Source: Oopsacas minuta
Taxonomy: Eukaryota > Porifera > Hexactinellida > Lyssacinosida > Leucopsacidae
Reading direction: 5' to 3'
DNA: 64,000 bases
Assembly (NCBI GenBank): GCA_024704765.1
Contig: JAKMXF010000309.1
Coordinates: 62,001 to 126,000 of the forward strand
Shown here: piece after piece, positions 1-11,527 of the stretch
Layout of the letters: the number at the start of each line of letters is the position of its first letter
How positions within the stretch are numbered: position 1 is the first letter of the stretch
Made by a program: the position numbers and the translations under genes
Notes under the pieces: model-generated
What the model was told of the DNA's origin: nothing
What the model saw: the letters and a program-made list of their open reading frames with translations, nothing else
Databases searched by the model: none

Positions 1-537
1 AAGTGATATTTCAGCCTAAACATCTATGCCTCCAGCTTTTTCACTTATCTTTAGTATTCTAAGACTCTAACTTGTCTGAGCCAGGCACAAAGAAATATCC
101 CTGTATACCGTAAATGAGCCCTGGGGTCTTCCAGTTTCTTCAATCAATTCTAGGCATGCCCTTGGTGTATATTTCAAGAAATACGAGAGAATTCGTTCCA
201 ACGGCTAGCTATGGAATAGTTATCGCGTATGTACGTAGACTAGATTCATATTATGATAGTTAAAGTTTATTTCTATCATTTTGTCATATAATTAATCATA
301 ATAGGACATCTTTAGACTTATAATTCTAATTATATTATTCAAAAGGCCCCAATCAGTGTTTATGGGGATAGAAAATGACTCTGAGCATTCCCAGTTTGCG
401 AACTACATATTCTTGACAACATTTTCATTAAAACAACAATAACAATTTATAGATAGAGGCAAAGTTATAAATGAGAATCCAGATAGAGCATGCGTTCTTT
501 GCAATGAAGAACAAATAACAAGCAAATATACAGCATA
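1..537. other. 3' flank of the first 7TM gene, no gene seen
   Basis: AT-rich DNA with no convincing reading frame. It begins at the window edge and ends at the stop codon of the minus-strand 7TM gene. A short stretch near 410-445 resembles part of the dispersed repeat seen at 2235 and 33737. Confidence 0.5.
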
Positions 538-1662
538 TTAATTGTAGATACTTTTGTGGTATGTGTTAATAAGAGGTCTGATCATCTCATCATGGAAATT
601 CTGATTTTTATTGAGTCCCTTAAGACAAACGCGAATTCCTACGCAAAATGAGTACACAAAACTTGGTACAAAATTAAGCAATCCTGCAATTGTTATGATT
701 CCTTTAATGATATCATGGAGTTTTAAAAGCGAAGATGATTTAGTTGATGGTAGCTGTATACAGGCCTCCTCCGCACTGCTAAAAGGACATTCAGAACCAA
801 TCATCATATCAACAATATTGTGGAAAATAACCGACACGATTAGTAAAAGTGTCCCAACTTTTAGTAGCAAGTAAAATACCCGAAAAGTTAGATAATTATT
901 GTATTCAAATTTATACAGTATTCCATTTCCATGGCATTGTTGTATTTCTCTAACTCTTCCAATCAATACCAGTCCTAACTTTCTTCCATAACGAATAAGA
1001 ATGAACCAGTCAATTAGTATAATGAAATATGTAAATATTCTAAAACGATTAATGGGTTTATTGGCGAACAGCAAAATAATTAAGGAAGAAAATATCCCAT
1101 ATGTTAGCAAGGGTAGCTGTTTATTTGATTTCCGATTGAGATATCTGTTGGTTAGATAACGCATTAATGAAATAATTAGTAGTAGGGTTTTATGTACGAT
1201 TACCAGTGATACTAATTCTAGCCATAGTATTATTTGTTTAAGGTATACTATAATTTTGGTAACGTATGCTAATTCTGAGTTATTTTTCGTATTATTATAT
1301 CTTTTCAAGTCACTATCAAGTAAGCCAAATCCTAGTATGTAAGCCTGTAGTGTGATATAGGTGATCTCAGTAATACAAATCGCTAATAGAAATCTTTCCT
1401 TCACAAGAAATGTAATTTCATTATATATTTTCCATTTCTGTCTTTCTTCCTCTTCAAAACTCATTCGAATATCTCTTTTCAATTGTTTGAGTGTTCTCAA
1501 TCGATTCTTGATTTTCAAAGACAATGTAATTATCCAAAATGAATATAGGGCGATTATTGATATATAAACTATTATACCAATAGTGAATTCACAATACGAC
1601 TGGGTATCATGGAACACAAAATCCCAAAATGAAGTTCTGTTTGTTTCATGACTAGTATTCAT
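538..1662 (-). CDS. Seven-helix membrane protein, family A copy 1 (374 aa)
   Basis: An intronless reading frame. I place the start at the Met matching the other copies (MNTSHETNRTSFW); the open frame extends eight codons upstream to 1686. Seven hydrophobic segments can be drawn. The N-terminus is short with N-x-S/T sites, the loop after helix 1 is long and basic (EEEERQKWK), and an NRYL motif follows helix 3. Charge distribution argues for N-terminus outside and C-terminus inside, the GPCR topology. Two cysteines (SECPF, EACIQ) lie in the last outside loop. The C-terminal tail has the family signature FHDEMIRPL. I recognise no named family, so receptor function is inference from topology and local expansion. 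It is divergently oriented to copy 2. Its helix 5-6 tract has drifted more than in the other copies (CHGNGILYKFEYNNYLTF). Confidence 0.85.
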   Translation of the reverse strand: MNTSHETNRTSFWDFVFHDTQSYCEFTIGIIVYISIIALYSFWIITLSLKIKNRLRTLKQLKRDIRMSFEEEERQKWKIYNEITFLVKERFLLAICITEITYITLQAYILGFGLLDSDLKRYNNTKNNSELAYVTKIIVYLKQIILWLELVSLVIVHKTLLLIISLMRYLTNRYLNRKSNKQLPLLTYGIFSSLIILLFANKPINRFRIFTYFIILIDWFILIRYGRKLGLVLIGRVREIQQCHGNGILYKFEYNNYLTFRVFYLLLKVGTLLLIVSVIFHNIVDMMIGSECPFSSAEEACIQLPSTKSSSLLKLHDIIKGIITIAGLLNFVPSFVYSFCVGIRVCLKGLNKNQNFHDEMIRPLINTYHKSIYN

Positions 1663-1721
1663 TTCTAGATTGTATATTAATCGCACTTTTATATTGTTAC
1701 TGTGCTACATAACTAAATAAT

Positions 1722-1915
1722 GTCGTATCATAAGAGAAAAGGGACTTTCTTTAACTCAGCATGTAAGTACAATTTACACCCATTTCTAAATATGCTGAAT
1801 AGGAGATTACATCACTCTAATATGTTACTTATCTTTTCCAAAACAGTTTAAATAGTGAGTAGAGGAGTTATCTTGTTATGCTAAGATCTCCACCAAATTG
1901 GATTACATGCTAGCT
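1722..1915 (+). repeat. Direct repeat, left copy
   Basis: Similar to 2446-2640 in the same orientation, with shared blocks ATCATAAGAGAA, CTCAGCATGTAAGTACAAT and ATTACATCA. The two copies bracket the dispersed repeat at 2235-2405. This looks like a local tandem duplication later separated by an insertion. Confidence 0.6.
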
Positions 1916-2234
1916 TTAATAGTAACTGTAGTTGGTCATATATTAGTCATGTATTAACTATATATGATTTTACAACAGAACTCATTGCTGTAATCCTATA
2001 TTTTCTATAAAGACATTTGACATAGAAGAATTTCTAACGATAAATTCTCAAATTTGCGAACGATTGTACTCTGTATTAAGTTCCCTGTCCTGAGGATCGG
2101 GACCTGGAGAGCCGCTATATTTATAAATCTGGAGCGAAAGATGGAGTGGGCTTCATTTTTTGACGACCGATCGAATTCAGCTTACTTGTTACCCCATTAT
2201 GCTCTTTTAGAGCAGGCTTCTAGGTATATTTTGA

Positions 2235-2405
2235 GATTTCAACTATTTGTTTACTGTATATTCATAAAAACAACAAATAATTTCGCATATGATAAACAAG
2301 ATAAATACATTGTTATGCGACATCTCACAATTGTGAAATTCGGATTCAATACAACATTTCATAATCCTTTCCTTAACAACGGACAAACAGACACACAAAA
2401 ATAGC
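2235..2405 (+). repeat. Dispersed repeat R2, copy 1
   Basis: Shares the run CCTTTCCTTAACAACGGACA and the preceding TTATGCGACA...AATTCGGATTCAATACAAC with copies at about 13790-13925 and 33737-33965. At 33 kb it directly follows repeat R3, so R2 and R3 are probably parts of one element. No coding capacity seen. Confidence 0.6.
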
Positions 2406-2445
2406 AAATTACAATATATATTAATTATCATTACTATAACTCTGT

Positions 2446-2640
2446 CATATCATAAGAGAAGGGACATTCTTTATCTCAGCATGTAAGTACAATCTTATCT
2501 CCACCTCTAAAATTTACTGATAAGGATATTACATCATTCTAATGATCTATTATTCTCTCCCAAAACCATTTGAATCATGAAATTTAATCTTTTAACATCT
2601 TGGCTAAAACGAATTACATACTCTCTATTTATCTGATTGT
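2446..2640 (+). repeat. Direct repeat, right copy
   Basis: Partner of 1722-1915. The shared blocks are in the same order, with scattered substitutions and small indels. Confidence 0.6.
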
Positions 2641-4366
2641 CAATAAGGGCAGAAGTATATTGAATTGCCGATCAAATCGAGCATAGAAATTGTATGGCAA
2701 TAGATGAGGTCATAGGCGGATACAGGGGAATAGGGATGTATCCCGCATCAGGATAAATTTACTTGATATGAAATCATATTGGAATTAGAATATCATGTCA
2801 ATACACTGAAATATTGGCTATTCAAATTGAAATACCGAGTATTTTCGGCTCGCTTTGCACGCATCTCCACCTATATATCATGTTATATTATCCAAATTTC
2901 ACGGGTATACCTTGTAAAATCTAAGGATCGAAATTGCGTGAGCTAAAACGCTAGTATGTACAAGAATTATGAGCAAGACATGAATATTAATCAGTTGAAT
3001 AATTTCGGTATTTGAAGTTTCCTGACAGGAGGAAGCAACAAATGTTGTGATAAATATGGCTTTGTGTCTCTGGACCCCACTAGGAAGCTTATAGCGCCCT
3101 CTAGATCCCCAAATGGAGTTATCACCCGCCAGCAATTCCTGGATCCGTCAATGGATGATGATTCTGAAGATTGGTAGGGCCTAGGGGTAAAAAGAGTCGC
3201 AGTTTCTCAGCCTGTAGTCATAGTATATTGAAATGTCACCAAACTGTGGCCTACAGAGATATCTTACGTCATCCCTTGGTTGCTAGGGCGCTAAGCGACA
3301 GGATATACCATACTTCCCGAAATAAGCGCCGGGGGCTGAGAGTAGCTCCAAAACCTGTGAATAAAATTTATCACCACCCTCTAGAATAATATTTTGTTGA
3401 AACTTCCGCCATATTTGACCATGCTACAAATTAGGATAATTAGTTTCCTAAAGTCTATTGTATTTCTAATATTGACAAAATATTTAGAAGAAAAAAATGC
3501 CCACTCAGGGAAATACGATACCCGACACTACGTGCCTCGAAATTAAAAGTAGCTGAAATATTATGAATGCAGTATTCCTAATCCATCCCAAAATACTAAT
3601 GGTTTCCTGTGGAGGCACTGGAGTTGCTACGTATATGGAAATTTCCAATTTTTGTACAATCATGATGACGTAATAAATCCACGATGAGGATGTATTGGTG
3701 AAAATAGTGACACCTGGAGAGGGATCATATAAGGGGTACCTGTGATTTCAACTATCTAATATATCTATATTGGCTGAGCAGTGTCAAATAATGTGATTGA
3801 TTTTACGATAATCAAAAAGGTGACAATTACGTCATAATATCGTCATAGATATGAATTTTCTAGTATTATGTTCAATATATATTTGCATGTACTAAAATAC
3901 ATACGGGTATGATGATACGGTCTATATATTCCACGTTAAAACGATACATTTTCGTTGGTATAACCTAGTGCTTATACTTTCCACTCAAATTGGTCACGGT
4001 ACGCCATTGTAAATTAGTTTTTCCTGCTATTAGGGTGTCTTGGAACTATTACATGAGCCACAGAGATTTAGAAATTTACTACAAAATGTTAGCATTTTGT
4101 ATTGGATAATTAATATTATATTGAAAAATTCTTGTAAGAAATTTACTATAATATTTCTCATCGCAAAATTGTCTTACATAGAAAATTATGTTAAAATGAT
4201 ATATTCTCCTACCAAAGCAGATCCGATGTGAAAGTAGTATTTCTAATATGCTTTATGCTATCACTACTAGTTTAGTACTACAAATATGTTCGATTGGTTC
4301 ATCATATATATATGTACTTTGGTATCAGGATATATTTGTGTAATTATATTTATTTAAATCGAAACA

Positions 4367-5473
4367 ATGAATATAAGTTTTGAAACAAACAGAACTTCAT
4401 ATTGGAAATTTGTATTCTATGATTTCGGGTCGTATTGTGAATTCATTTTTATAGTATTAACTATTGGATCATTTATTGTGCTATACTTAATTTGGATAAT
4501 AGTACTGTCTCTGAAAATTCATACTCGATTAAGAAAGCTTAAACAACTCCAAACAGATAATCGATTGAGTTTTGAAGAGGAAGAAAAACTGAAATGGAAA
4601 ATATATAATGAACATACACTTCTTGTAAAGGAAAGGTTTCTACTAGTGATTTGTATTTCAGAAGGATGTTTTTTCGTGTTACAAGTTCTAATTATAGGCT
4701 ATATTAGAACTGAAAAAGCCTTGAGTATATTCGACAATGCGAACCAAGTATCAACATCCAATATAAATATAATGGAAGATATTAAATGTATTGTAATGCA
4801 ATTACTACAGGTGTTAATACACTGGATTATTCTACTAGTTATTGCATTGATGCGTTATCTAACCAACAGATATCTCATTCGGAAATCAAATAAACAGCTA
4901 CCCTTGCTAACATATGGGATAATTTCTTCCTTAATTATTTTGCTGTTCGCCAATAAACCCATTAATCATTTTAGAATATTTACATATTTCATTATACTGA
5001 TTGACTGGTTCATTCTTATTCGTTATGGAAGAAAGTTAGGACTGGTATTGATTGGAAGAGTTAGAGAAATACAACAATGCTATGGAAGCGGAAGGCTGTA
5101 TCAAATTGAATACAATAATTACCTATCTTTTCGGGTTTTCAACTTTCTACTCCAATTTGGGATACTTTTAGCCATCGTTCCAGTATTTCTCCGTATTATT
5201 GTTCGTATGATAGTGATACACATATGTCCCTCAAACTGTACGGATGTCTGTATTCACTTACCACCTACTATTTCATCTTTCCTTTCGATAAGTCCTCGTA
5301 TTACTGATGTAATGTCATTAATTGGTATAGTTATTACTATTACTCCCAAATTTGTGTACTCATTTTGCGTAGGAATTCGCGTTTGTATTAAGAGATTCAA
5401 TAGAAATCAGAGTTTCCATGATGAGATGATCAGACCTCTTATTGATAAATACCATAAAGATATTCTATATTAA
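4367..5473 (+). CDS. Seven-helix membrane protein, family A copy 2 (368 aa)
   Basis: Intronless and intact from ATG to TAA. Approximate helices: 26-50, 91-112, 140-162, 181-196, 205-220, 256-284 and 314-336. The basic/acidic inside loop after helix 1 carries the family motif SFEEEEKLKWK (68-77). An NRY triplet at 167-169 directly follows helix 3, at the position of the DRY motif of class A GPCRs; this resemblance may be chance. Outside-loop cysteines lie around CPSNCTDVC (287-295). The tail ends FHDEMIRPLID. Residues about 213-261 are encoded by DNA almost identical to that of copies 4, 5 and 6, while the ends are diverged. Function is unknown; a plasma-membrane chemosensory-type receptor is a reasonable guess. 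Confidence 0.87.
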   Translation: MNISFETNRTSYWKFVFYDFGSYCEFIFIVLTIGSFIVLYLIWIIVLSLKIHTRLRKLKQLQTDNRLSFEEEEKLKWKIYNEHTLLVKERFLLVICISEGCFFVLQVLIIGYIRTEKALSIFDNANQVSTSNINIMEDIKCIVMQLLQVLIHWIILLVIALMRYLTNRYLIRKSNKQLPLLTYGIISSLIILLFANKPINHFRIFTYFIILIDWFILIRYGRKLGLVLIGRVREIQQCYGSGRLYQIEYNNYLSFRVFNFLLQFGILLAIVPVFLRIIVRMIVIHICPSNCTDVCIHLPPTISSFLSISPRITDVMSLIGIVITITPKFVYSFCVGIRVCIKRFNRNQSFHDEMIRPLIDKYHKDILY

Positions 5474-6470
5474 TAAACTGTATTTGTAAACTTTTTATCT
5501 ATAATATTTTATCTCATTTCTTTTCTGAGTGTTATTTGCTTGATTACTGTGGATATAATGAAGAAAATTGTTGTAACTCTAACTATCTGTAAAATTATGA
5601 AGGACAATAAAAGAAGTCTTATCCGAATTTTCAAATATGCAATATTAATAAATCCCAGATACTAACTCTTAACTGGTAATTAGAAATGTAGAATTCTTTG
5701 TTTGTCATTTAACATATACATATTTCTTAGTAGCGATTTTACATGTAACAGATATGCCCTCTCCATTCAAATGATATTAATTTACACATCCAACCTCCTA
5801 CGATTGGGTAATTACATAACTGTCAATTTTGTCCTCTACAGTAGTACTCAGTAACTCGACTTACCTATCGTTAGCAAAAAATGAGATTCTATTGCAATAC
5901 ACTACATGCTTACTTACATCAAAGTGAACGATTGATATCTAAATGTATATTCAAATTACCAAGGATGTAAAGAGCAATGCTGTTAACAGAATATGCTTGA
6001 TATCAATTGCAACTTTCAAATATGTATTTGACGGATAAGTATATATTTAACATGCTATACAATGTTTATAATATGTGAATCACTGTTTCCATACCTATTT
6101 GAAGGGAAAACAGCGATTCTAGAAAGTATCTTGATATTCGAAATAATAAGAATAAAATTGATTTTGAATGAGACAAGTCTTGGATGTTACCAGCAGCTAC
6201 TGTTATACACTCGTCCACATTTTGGACTACCTTGAAACTATTAGTTATACAAAGCAATAATACTCTATTTAAACTATTCAATGAAATGTTAGATAATCCA
6301 AAAACGAAGCAATAGAGTATTCTGGAGAGGTCATCGTGCGTTCAGAGATTTTTGAAACATGTGTCCTACAAGGCAATTACACAAGAATTATTGCATAGAT
6401 TCGATGCCAAAATGCGCCCTGGAAATTGGGAATCAGGATTAGGTGGTGAATTTTCAGACTGATGGGACTG
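5474..6470. other. Intergenic, nothing recognised
   Basis: AT-rich spacer between 7TM copy 2 and the pseudogene. Only short open frames occur, without domain features; the frame at 6066-6281 on the minus strand has no recognisable homology. Confidence 0.5.
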
Positions 6471-6988
6471 TTAAAAATCTAAATAGTAAGTACGAAGACC
6501 GTGTAAGTCATATAGGGGGAAATAATTCTGAACTTCTGACAACATAACAATCGGTTGATTGTATTTTACATATTCAATGCTTCCTATAAAACTTGCAAAT
6601 TGTGGGTTAATTGTTAGACTATTGAAATGATTCAAGTCTCTTCTAAGTACAATGTAGAGTTGCAATATAAACTGTGACAAAATGCAACTAACCTCTGTAA
6701 TACAAATAATCATTAGAAAACTTTCCTTGGTAAGAAATGAGTTTCATTGTATAAGTCCCATTTCTGTTTCTCTTTCTCTTCACAAATCATTAAAATGTCT
6801 GTTTTGAGCTGTTTAAGTTTACTCTTTCGATTCTTCATCTTTAATCCCAATGTAATTATCCATGTTGTGTAGAGGATTAACATCAATGTGTAGCTTGTTA
6901 TATACCCTGATAAATTGAAATATGGCATATGACCATCAAATTCGCCCTCCAAAAATACCATTATGGGAGATTCTTGACTAATATTCAT
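6471..6988 (-). pseudogene. 7TM family A copy 3, N-terminal half (broken)
   Basis: Reads MNISQESPIMVFLEGEF through helix 1 (LILYTTWIITLGLKMKNR), then shifts frame near 6713 and continues through helix 2 (MIICITEVSCILSQFILQLY) and the outside loop (IGSIEYVKYNQPIVMLSE). It dies at about residue 165. The acidic motif is degraded (MICEEKEKQKW). The matching C-terminal half lies on the opposite strand at 7425-7798, and the middle is missing. This is scrambled debris of a family A gene closest to copies 4 and 5. Confidence 0.85.
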
Positions 6989-7424
6989 TCGATTAATGTA
7001 ATATATATAATTGTTATATTTCGTTGGAAATATTATACTTTTTCAAATTACCAAATCGTTAACATGAATAAGACTTTGGGAAGTGAAAGCTATTTGGAAT
7101 TTCTGAAATGGGATATCCTCTCCAGTTATATTTACATTTGTACTTCTAGAAACTAATCAAATCAGTGAAGTAATATGGCAATTATAGATTATAAACAATT
7201 GTGTAATCTTTAGCCAAAGTAATATAATTAAGTAAATTTTCCCAAAGTAAATGATCTAATCCCAAATATTCGACTACTTCCTTACAAGTGTTAAGAACGT
7301 ATGTGTATTTACTGACTTTAAAGTATTTGGTTTCGTATTGAATTTTTGCCAATAGTTTCGTTTCTGTTGTGACATTTAGATGTATATTGTTAAAGAGAGT
7401 TAGATGACGTAAACTTGCAAGAAT
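6989..7424 (-). repeat. Duplicated 7TM 5' flank, copy 1
   Basis: The segment upstream of the broken copy 3 start matches the reverse complement of about 12030-12462, including the bases around the start codon (CGAATGAATAyTAGTC). It is a duplicated upstream/promoter region of a family A gene. Confidence 0.75.
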
Positions 7425-7798
7425 CTGTATCAAATTGAATACAACAAATACCTATCTTTTCGGGTATTCAACATTCTATTTTGTTTAGGGTTACTGTTTG
7501 CGATAATAATTGGAATTTTTCGAATAGTTGTGGACATGTTAGCATACACATACCTTTGTAACAGTTTTGATTTGAAGGTACTATTTCTACAAAATTTTCT
7601 AGAATCTTGCTATATCTATTCAAGATTTTTGAATTTTTATCAGTAATTCCAGTATTGATTATGTTTACACCTTTTTAATTTACCCAATTTGTTTAATGAT
7701 TCTTGTTTGTGGTAAAACATTTCAAAAGAAAGCCGAATTTTCATGATGAGATGATCAGACCACTAATTGATTGCTATCATAGAGGTATTCTGTATTAA
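7425..7798 (+). pseudogene. 7TM family A, C-terminal half (broken)
   Basis: Starts abruptly inside the conserved tract (CTGTATCAAATTGAATAC). It runs through helices 6 and 7 with several frame disruptions and ends in the family tail (FHDEMIRPLIDCYHRGILY) with a TAA. It has no start and no N-terminal half on this strand. It sits head-to-head with the N-terminal half at 6471-6988, so the gene has been split and inverted. Confidence 0.85.
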
Positions 7799-9364
7799 CC
7801 TGTATTTTATGTAAATGCTAATCGTTATCTGTGGGATTTACATAACATTACTAATCTATTGTATTATATTGTAATTGCTATATGTTTGCTTGTTCGTTAA
7901 TTGAATTTCAAAATCTGTATCTATGTTATTTATCTTATGATTGTCATATTTGAATATTTTTATACAATTTGCTAATAGTTCGAATGATAAAAACAATTTG
8001 GTTTGACAACAAAATATTGTGTTCATTGGTATGAAACATGTCTCAGAGCCTCAGCTGCACTACCAGTCTGATCGCTGTACATTTTTATCATTTTAGCCTA
8101 AAAGTAATGGTTGAAATAAACATATTTTGGTGTAGATTGTTACCTACCCACTAAATCTTTTTGATTGAAAGTCACATAGTTTACTCTGAGTTGATGTATA
8201 GTTATGCCTTGAGAAAATCACATAAGCTTGCTGCGTGCGAGTCCTTTTGATCTATCAAACGTTGTTCATTAAATATATCAAAAAGTTATATTTCACTAAT
8301 TTTAAGGTTTACGTGATACATTCTACATGATTTTCCTAACTATAATATACACTAATACTTTGTCATACCGTCTCAGGTTCTATTAAATTGATGTTACGAA
8401 TAAGAAAGTAAGATTTTGTGAAATACAATATCTTATCTAAACAGTTTAATGAGTCTATTATTTCTAGTTTTAGTGTACTGACTTCAGTGATTTGTTCTCG
8501 TTTATAATCTTTTTGTAAAATTCTGTCAGTTTTGTATGCTATCAGATATCCTTACACCAAAGTGAGCGTGAAATATATCAATAATTTGCAGATTATTTGA
8601 ATGGTATCAATTGCAAAAGTAAAGTCATAAATGAGCGAGACGAACATGTGTAAAGTTTGACTTGCGGAAATAGGTCATGAAATACATCAATCCACTAATG
8701 TAGCGGTGTAAAGACAACAATACAGATTCATTAATATTTGTTACAATGTCATTAATGTAAACCTAGTCCTATACAGCAAATTTATAATATAGAGAGCATG
8801 GCGTGCTAATGGGCGAATTTTGCAATTGTGCGAACTATTTACCATGCAAAACTGCACTCGATTTTAATTAGAATGTTGTTAATATGTGGATTTTGCTATT
8901 AGAAGAATTACTAATATGCAGTTTCCAATGAAATTTTCCATTCTCACTTTTGGTGAACTTTGTATAAGTAAAAATATCAGTTAATATGATCCTCAAATTA
9001 TAAGTATTCAAAACGCAGCGACAGTGAGAATGATTAGGATTACAAATCACAAATTCTCTAATCTCAATAGTAATATTATTTCGTAAGGAAACTACACCTA
9101 TGTTAGCACTGTATACAATATTATATTACTTCACTAAAGAACCACAGAATTTGCATGATGGAATATCTAATTATTTCACAAATACAAATATGATATATTC
9201 ATTCCATCATATCAATTAAACTATCCTGTATAGCTGTATTATGTAATAGTATGTCAGTAATGTACCAAATAAATATAAGGAAATGTATGTATGGGTATAG
9301 AATTATACACATATATATCTACCATTGAATTAGCTTGTGAAAACTTCACTAAATAAAAGAAAAT
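7799..9364. other. Intergenic / left arm of inverted duplication 1
   Basis: No gene seen. From about 7905 the sequence is the reverse complement, with indels, of 15120-16613. A remnant of repeat R1 (CAGCTGCACTACCAGTCTG) lies at 8049-8070. The last 300 bp are the upstream region of 7TM copy 4. Confidence 0.6.
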
Positions 9365-10489
9365 ATGAATTCTAGCCTTGATTCTTACAGAATTTCATTT
9401 TGGGAATATGAATTTAATGGTTCAAAGTCATATTTAGAGTTATCAATAGATATAATAATCTATACATTACTAATCATATCTTACACATTATGGGCAATTT
9501 CATTGTCTTTGAAAATCAAAAACCGAATAAGAAAACTTAACCAACTCAAAATAGCATTTCGAATGAGTTTTGAAGAAGAAGAGAAAAGAAAATGGAAATT
9601 ATACAATGAAAATACATTTCTTATCAAGGAAAGTTTTCTATTAATTATGTGTATTACAAACATTAGTTGTATTTTGTCAAATTCTATATTGCAACTATAT
9701 ACTATACTTCAAAGAGATTTGAAAACCTTCAATAATGTAACACTTAATCCAGAATTTGCATGTTTTATAGGAAGCATTGAATATGTAAAATACAGTCAGC
9801 CGATTATTATGTTGTCAGAAGGAATCACATGGATACTTTTACACATTTCTGGACTATTAGTTTGTGCCCTAATGCGATACTTAACAAATAGATATCTCTT
9901 ACGTAAATCAAATACACAACTACCATTAATAGCATATGGAGCATATTCTTCATTGGTGATTCTGCTATTTTTTAACAAATACACTTATTACTTTCACAGA
10001 TTTACATATATCATTTTCCTAATTGACTGGTTCATTCTTATTCGTTATGGAAGGAAGTTAGGACTGGTATTGATTGGAAGAGTTAGAGAAATACAACAAT
10101 GCTATGGAAGCGGAAGGCTGTATCAAATTGAATACAATAATTACCTATCTTTTCGGGTATTCAACTTTCTATTTTGTTTAGGGTTACTGTTTGTGATAAT
10201 AATTGGATTTTTTCGAGCAGTTCTGGACATGTTATCATACACATACCTTTGTAACAGTTTTGATTTGAAGGTACTATTTCCTGCGAAATTTTCCTCATTC
10301 ATATACCTTCTATACAGAATTTGTGATTTTTTATCAGTATTTCTACCAGTGATCACGTTTGCACCTATATTTATTTACTCAGGTTGTTTCATGATTCTTG
10401 TTTGTGTGAAAAAGTTCAAAAGAAAGCCGAATTTTCATGATGAGATGATCAGACCACTAATTGATCGCTATCATAGAGGTATTCTGTAG
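9365..10489 (+). CDS. Seven-helix membrane protein, family A copy 4 (374 aa)
   Basis: Intronless and intact, ATG to TAG. The family layout is complete: short N-terminus (MNSSLDSYRISFWEYEF), helix 1, the inside loop with MSFEEEEKRKWKLYNENTF, and helix 2. A long outside loop carries an N-x-T site, and helix 3 is followed by TNRYLLRKS. After helices 4 to 6 come the two-cysteine-poor outside loop (TYLCNSFDLKVLF), helix 7 and the tail FHDEMIRPLIDRYHRGIL. It is the mirror partner of copy 5 within inverted duplication 1, and the two proteins differ mainly in helices 1, 3 and 7. The helix 5-6 tract (about 10025-10175) is nearly identical in DNA to copies 2 and 6. Confidence 0.87.
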   Translation: MNSSLDSYRISFWEYEFNGSKSYLELSIDIIIYTLLIISYTLWAISLSLKIKNRIRKLNQLKIAFRMSFEEEEKRKWKLYNENTFLIKESFLLIMCITNISCILSNSILQLYTILQRDLKTFNNVTLNPEFACFIGSIEYVKYSQPIIMLSEGITWILLHISGLLVCALMRYLTNRYLLRKSNTQLPLIAYGAYSSLVILLFFNKYTYYFHRFTYIIFLIDWFILIRYGRKLGLVLIGRVREIQQCYGSGRLYQIEYNNYLSFRVFNFLFCLGLLFVIIIGFFRAVLDMLSYTYLCNSFDLKVLFPAKFSSFIYLLYRICDFLSVFLPVITFAPIFIYSGCFMILVCVKKFKRKPNFHDEMIRPLIDRYHRGIL

Positions 10490-10748
10490 TAACGTGTATT
10501 TTGCTGTAAATGCTAATCGTTATCTTTATGGATTACATAACATTACTATTCTATATTATGTAATTGTAATTGTTGTCTCTTTGTTTGTTAATTGCCTAGC
10601 CAAGGATTAATAGAATGTTGTTTCGAATTCGAATTTTTCTATTCTGGGTGTCGCATAACTATATACTAATGATTTATCGTGTTATCAAAGAAAAATTCAC
10701 CACATGTAAATGTATTTGTTGATTTCATGAATATAAAGTAAACAAATA

Positions 10749-11115
10749 TAGTCAAACCTGCCTAACGGCCACCTGCTCAACGCGGCCAGCGTTCTTCATT
10801 TTGCTCCCTCGCTGACGGTAAACCTGTCTGTGACGGCCACTACGTCGGTATAGCGGTCAATTCCTTTATCTAAGGGCCACTTTATATGGTGGTCGCTTCC
10901 CATAATGTCTACCATTGACAAGACCCTTGGGTGTTCATCATTAACTACTTCCACTGTACTATCTTTTATATCGATCACTTGTCTTAAAGACCGAGTTCTA
11001 TTTATCACTACCATTAACATAAAGTACTACCAAACTAGTGTATAACGATCAACCTCTCTATAACGGCCATTTTGGTTAGTCCCTTCGGTGGCCATTATAG
11101 ACAAGTTTGACTGTA
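10749..11115 (+). mobile_element. Pogo/Tc1-like non-autonomous element, left-arm copy
   Basis: Begins TAGTCAAACCTGCCTAACGG and ends with the inverted match GACAAGTTTGACTGTA; TA is present at both ends, as expected for TA target duplication. Interior copies of GGCCAC/GTGGCC are typical of such elements. No transposase is encoded. The mirrored copy is at 13237-13681. Confidence 0.75.
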
Positions 11116-11148
11116 GTTAAATATGTTAATTCATTTTGCAATTTTATA

Positions 11149-11225
11149 CTTTAGAAATTCGAGGCACGAAGTGCCGAGTCCCATGCGAACACAAAGTGTT
11201 AGCAAGCGGCGGAGTCAGTATACAT
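11149..11225 (+). repeat. GCACGAAGTGC hairpin remnant of repeat R3
   Basis: TTCGAGGCACGAAGTGCCGA contains a perfect short hairpin. It matches, inverted, the end of R3 at about 13165-13197 in the right arm. It is all that remains of R3 in the left arm. Confidence 0.55.
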
Positions 11226-11448
11226 TTATATCAATTGCATATATATCTAGTTCATAAAGAATCAATAGATTTAGACTTAGTCATCAACTTCATTTATGTG
11301 GACACCATCCATCGTTTCCTGTTCATTCCTTCACTGATTGTAATTCTTTTCCTATCAATGAATAATTGTATATTTTGAAAGATTATATTTACATTAGAAA
11401 CATCATATGGAACTTTAGTGAAGTGGCCCCAAAAGGACAATTACCGAA

Positions 11449-11527
11449 CTGGTTCTCAACCTGGGATCCGAACCCCATAAAATGGGCTAAAGAGGTCCGC
11501 AGGAGCAATAAGGCTGAGAACCAATGA
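11449..11527 (+). mobile_element. hAT-like terminal remnant
   Basis: CTGGTTCTCAACCTGGGATC at the left and GGCTGAGAACCAATG at the right form imperfect inverted ends of the type seen in Charlie/hAT elements. It is very short and has no coding content. Confidence 0.45.

Larger units (their letters stand above)
1663..4366. other. Intergenic region between divergent 7TM genes
   Basis: No supported gene. It holds a direct repeat of roughly 190 bp (about 1722-1915 and 2446-2640, beginning with a shared run around CATAAGAGAA) that brackets a dispersed repeat. Around 3290-3450 a stretch starting near GCGCCGGGGGCTGAG resembles 58440-58580. A GCCTCGAA-ended repeat remnant lies at about 3518-3543. Several short open frames here show no homology to anything I know. 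Confidence 0.5.
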
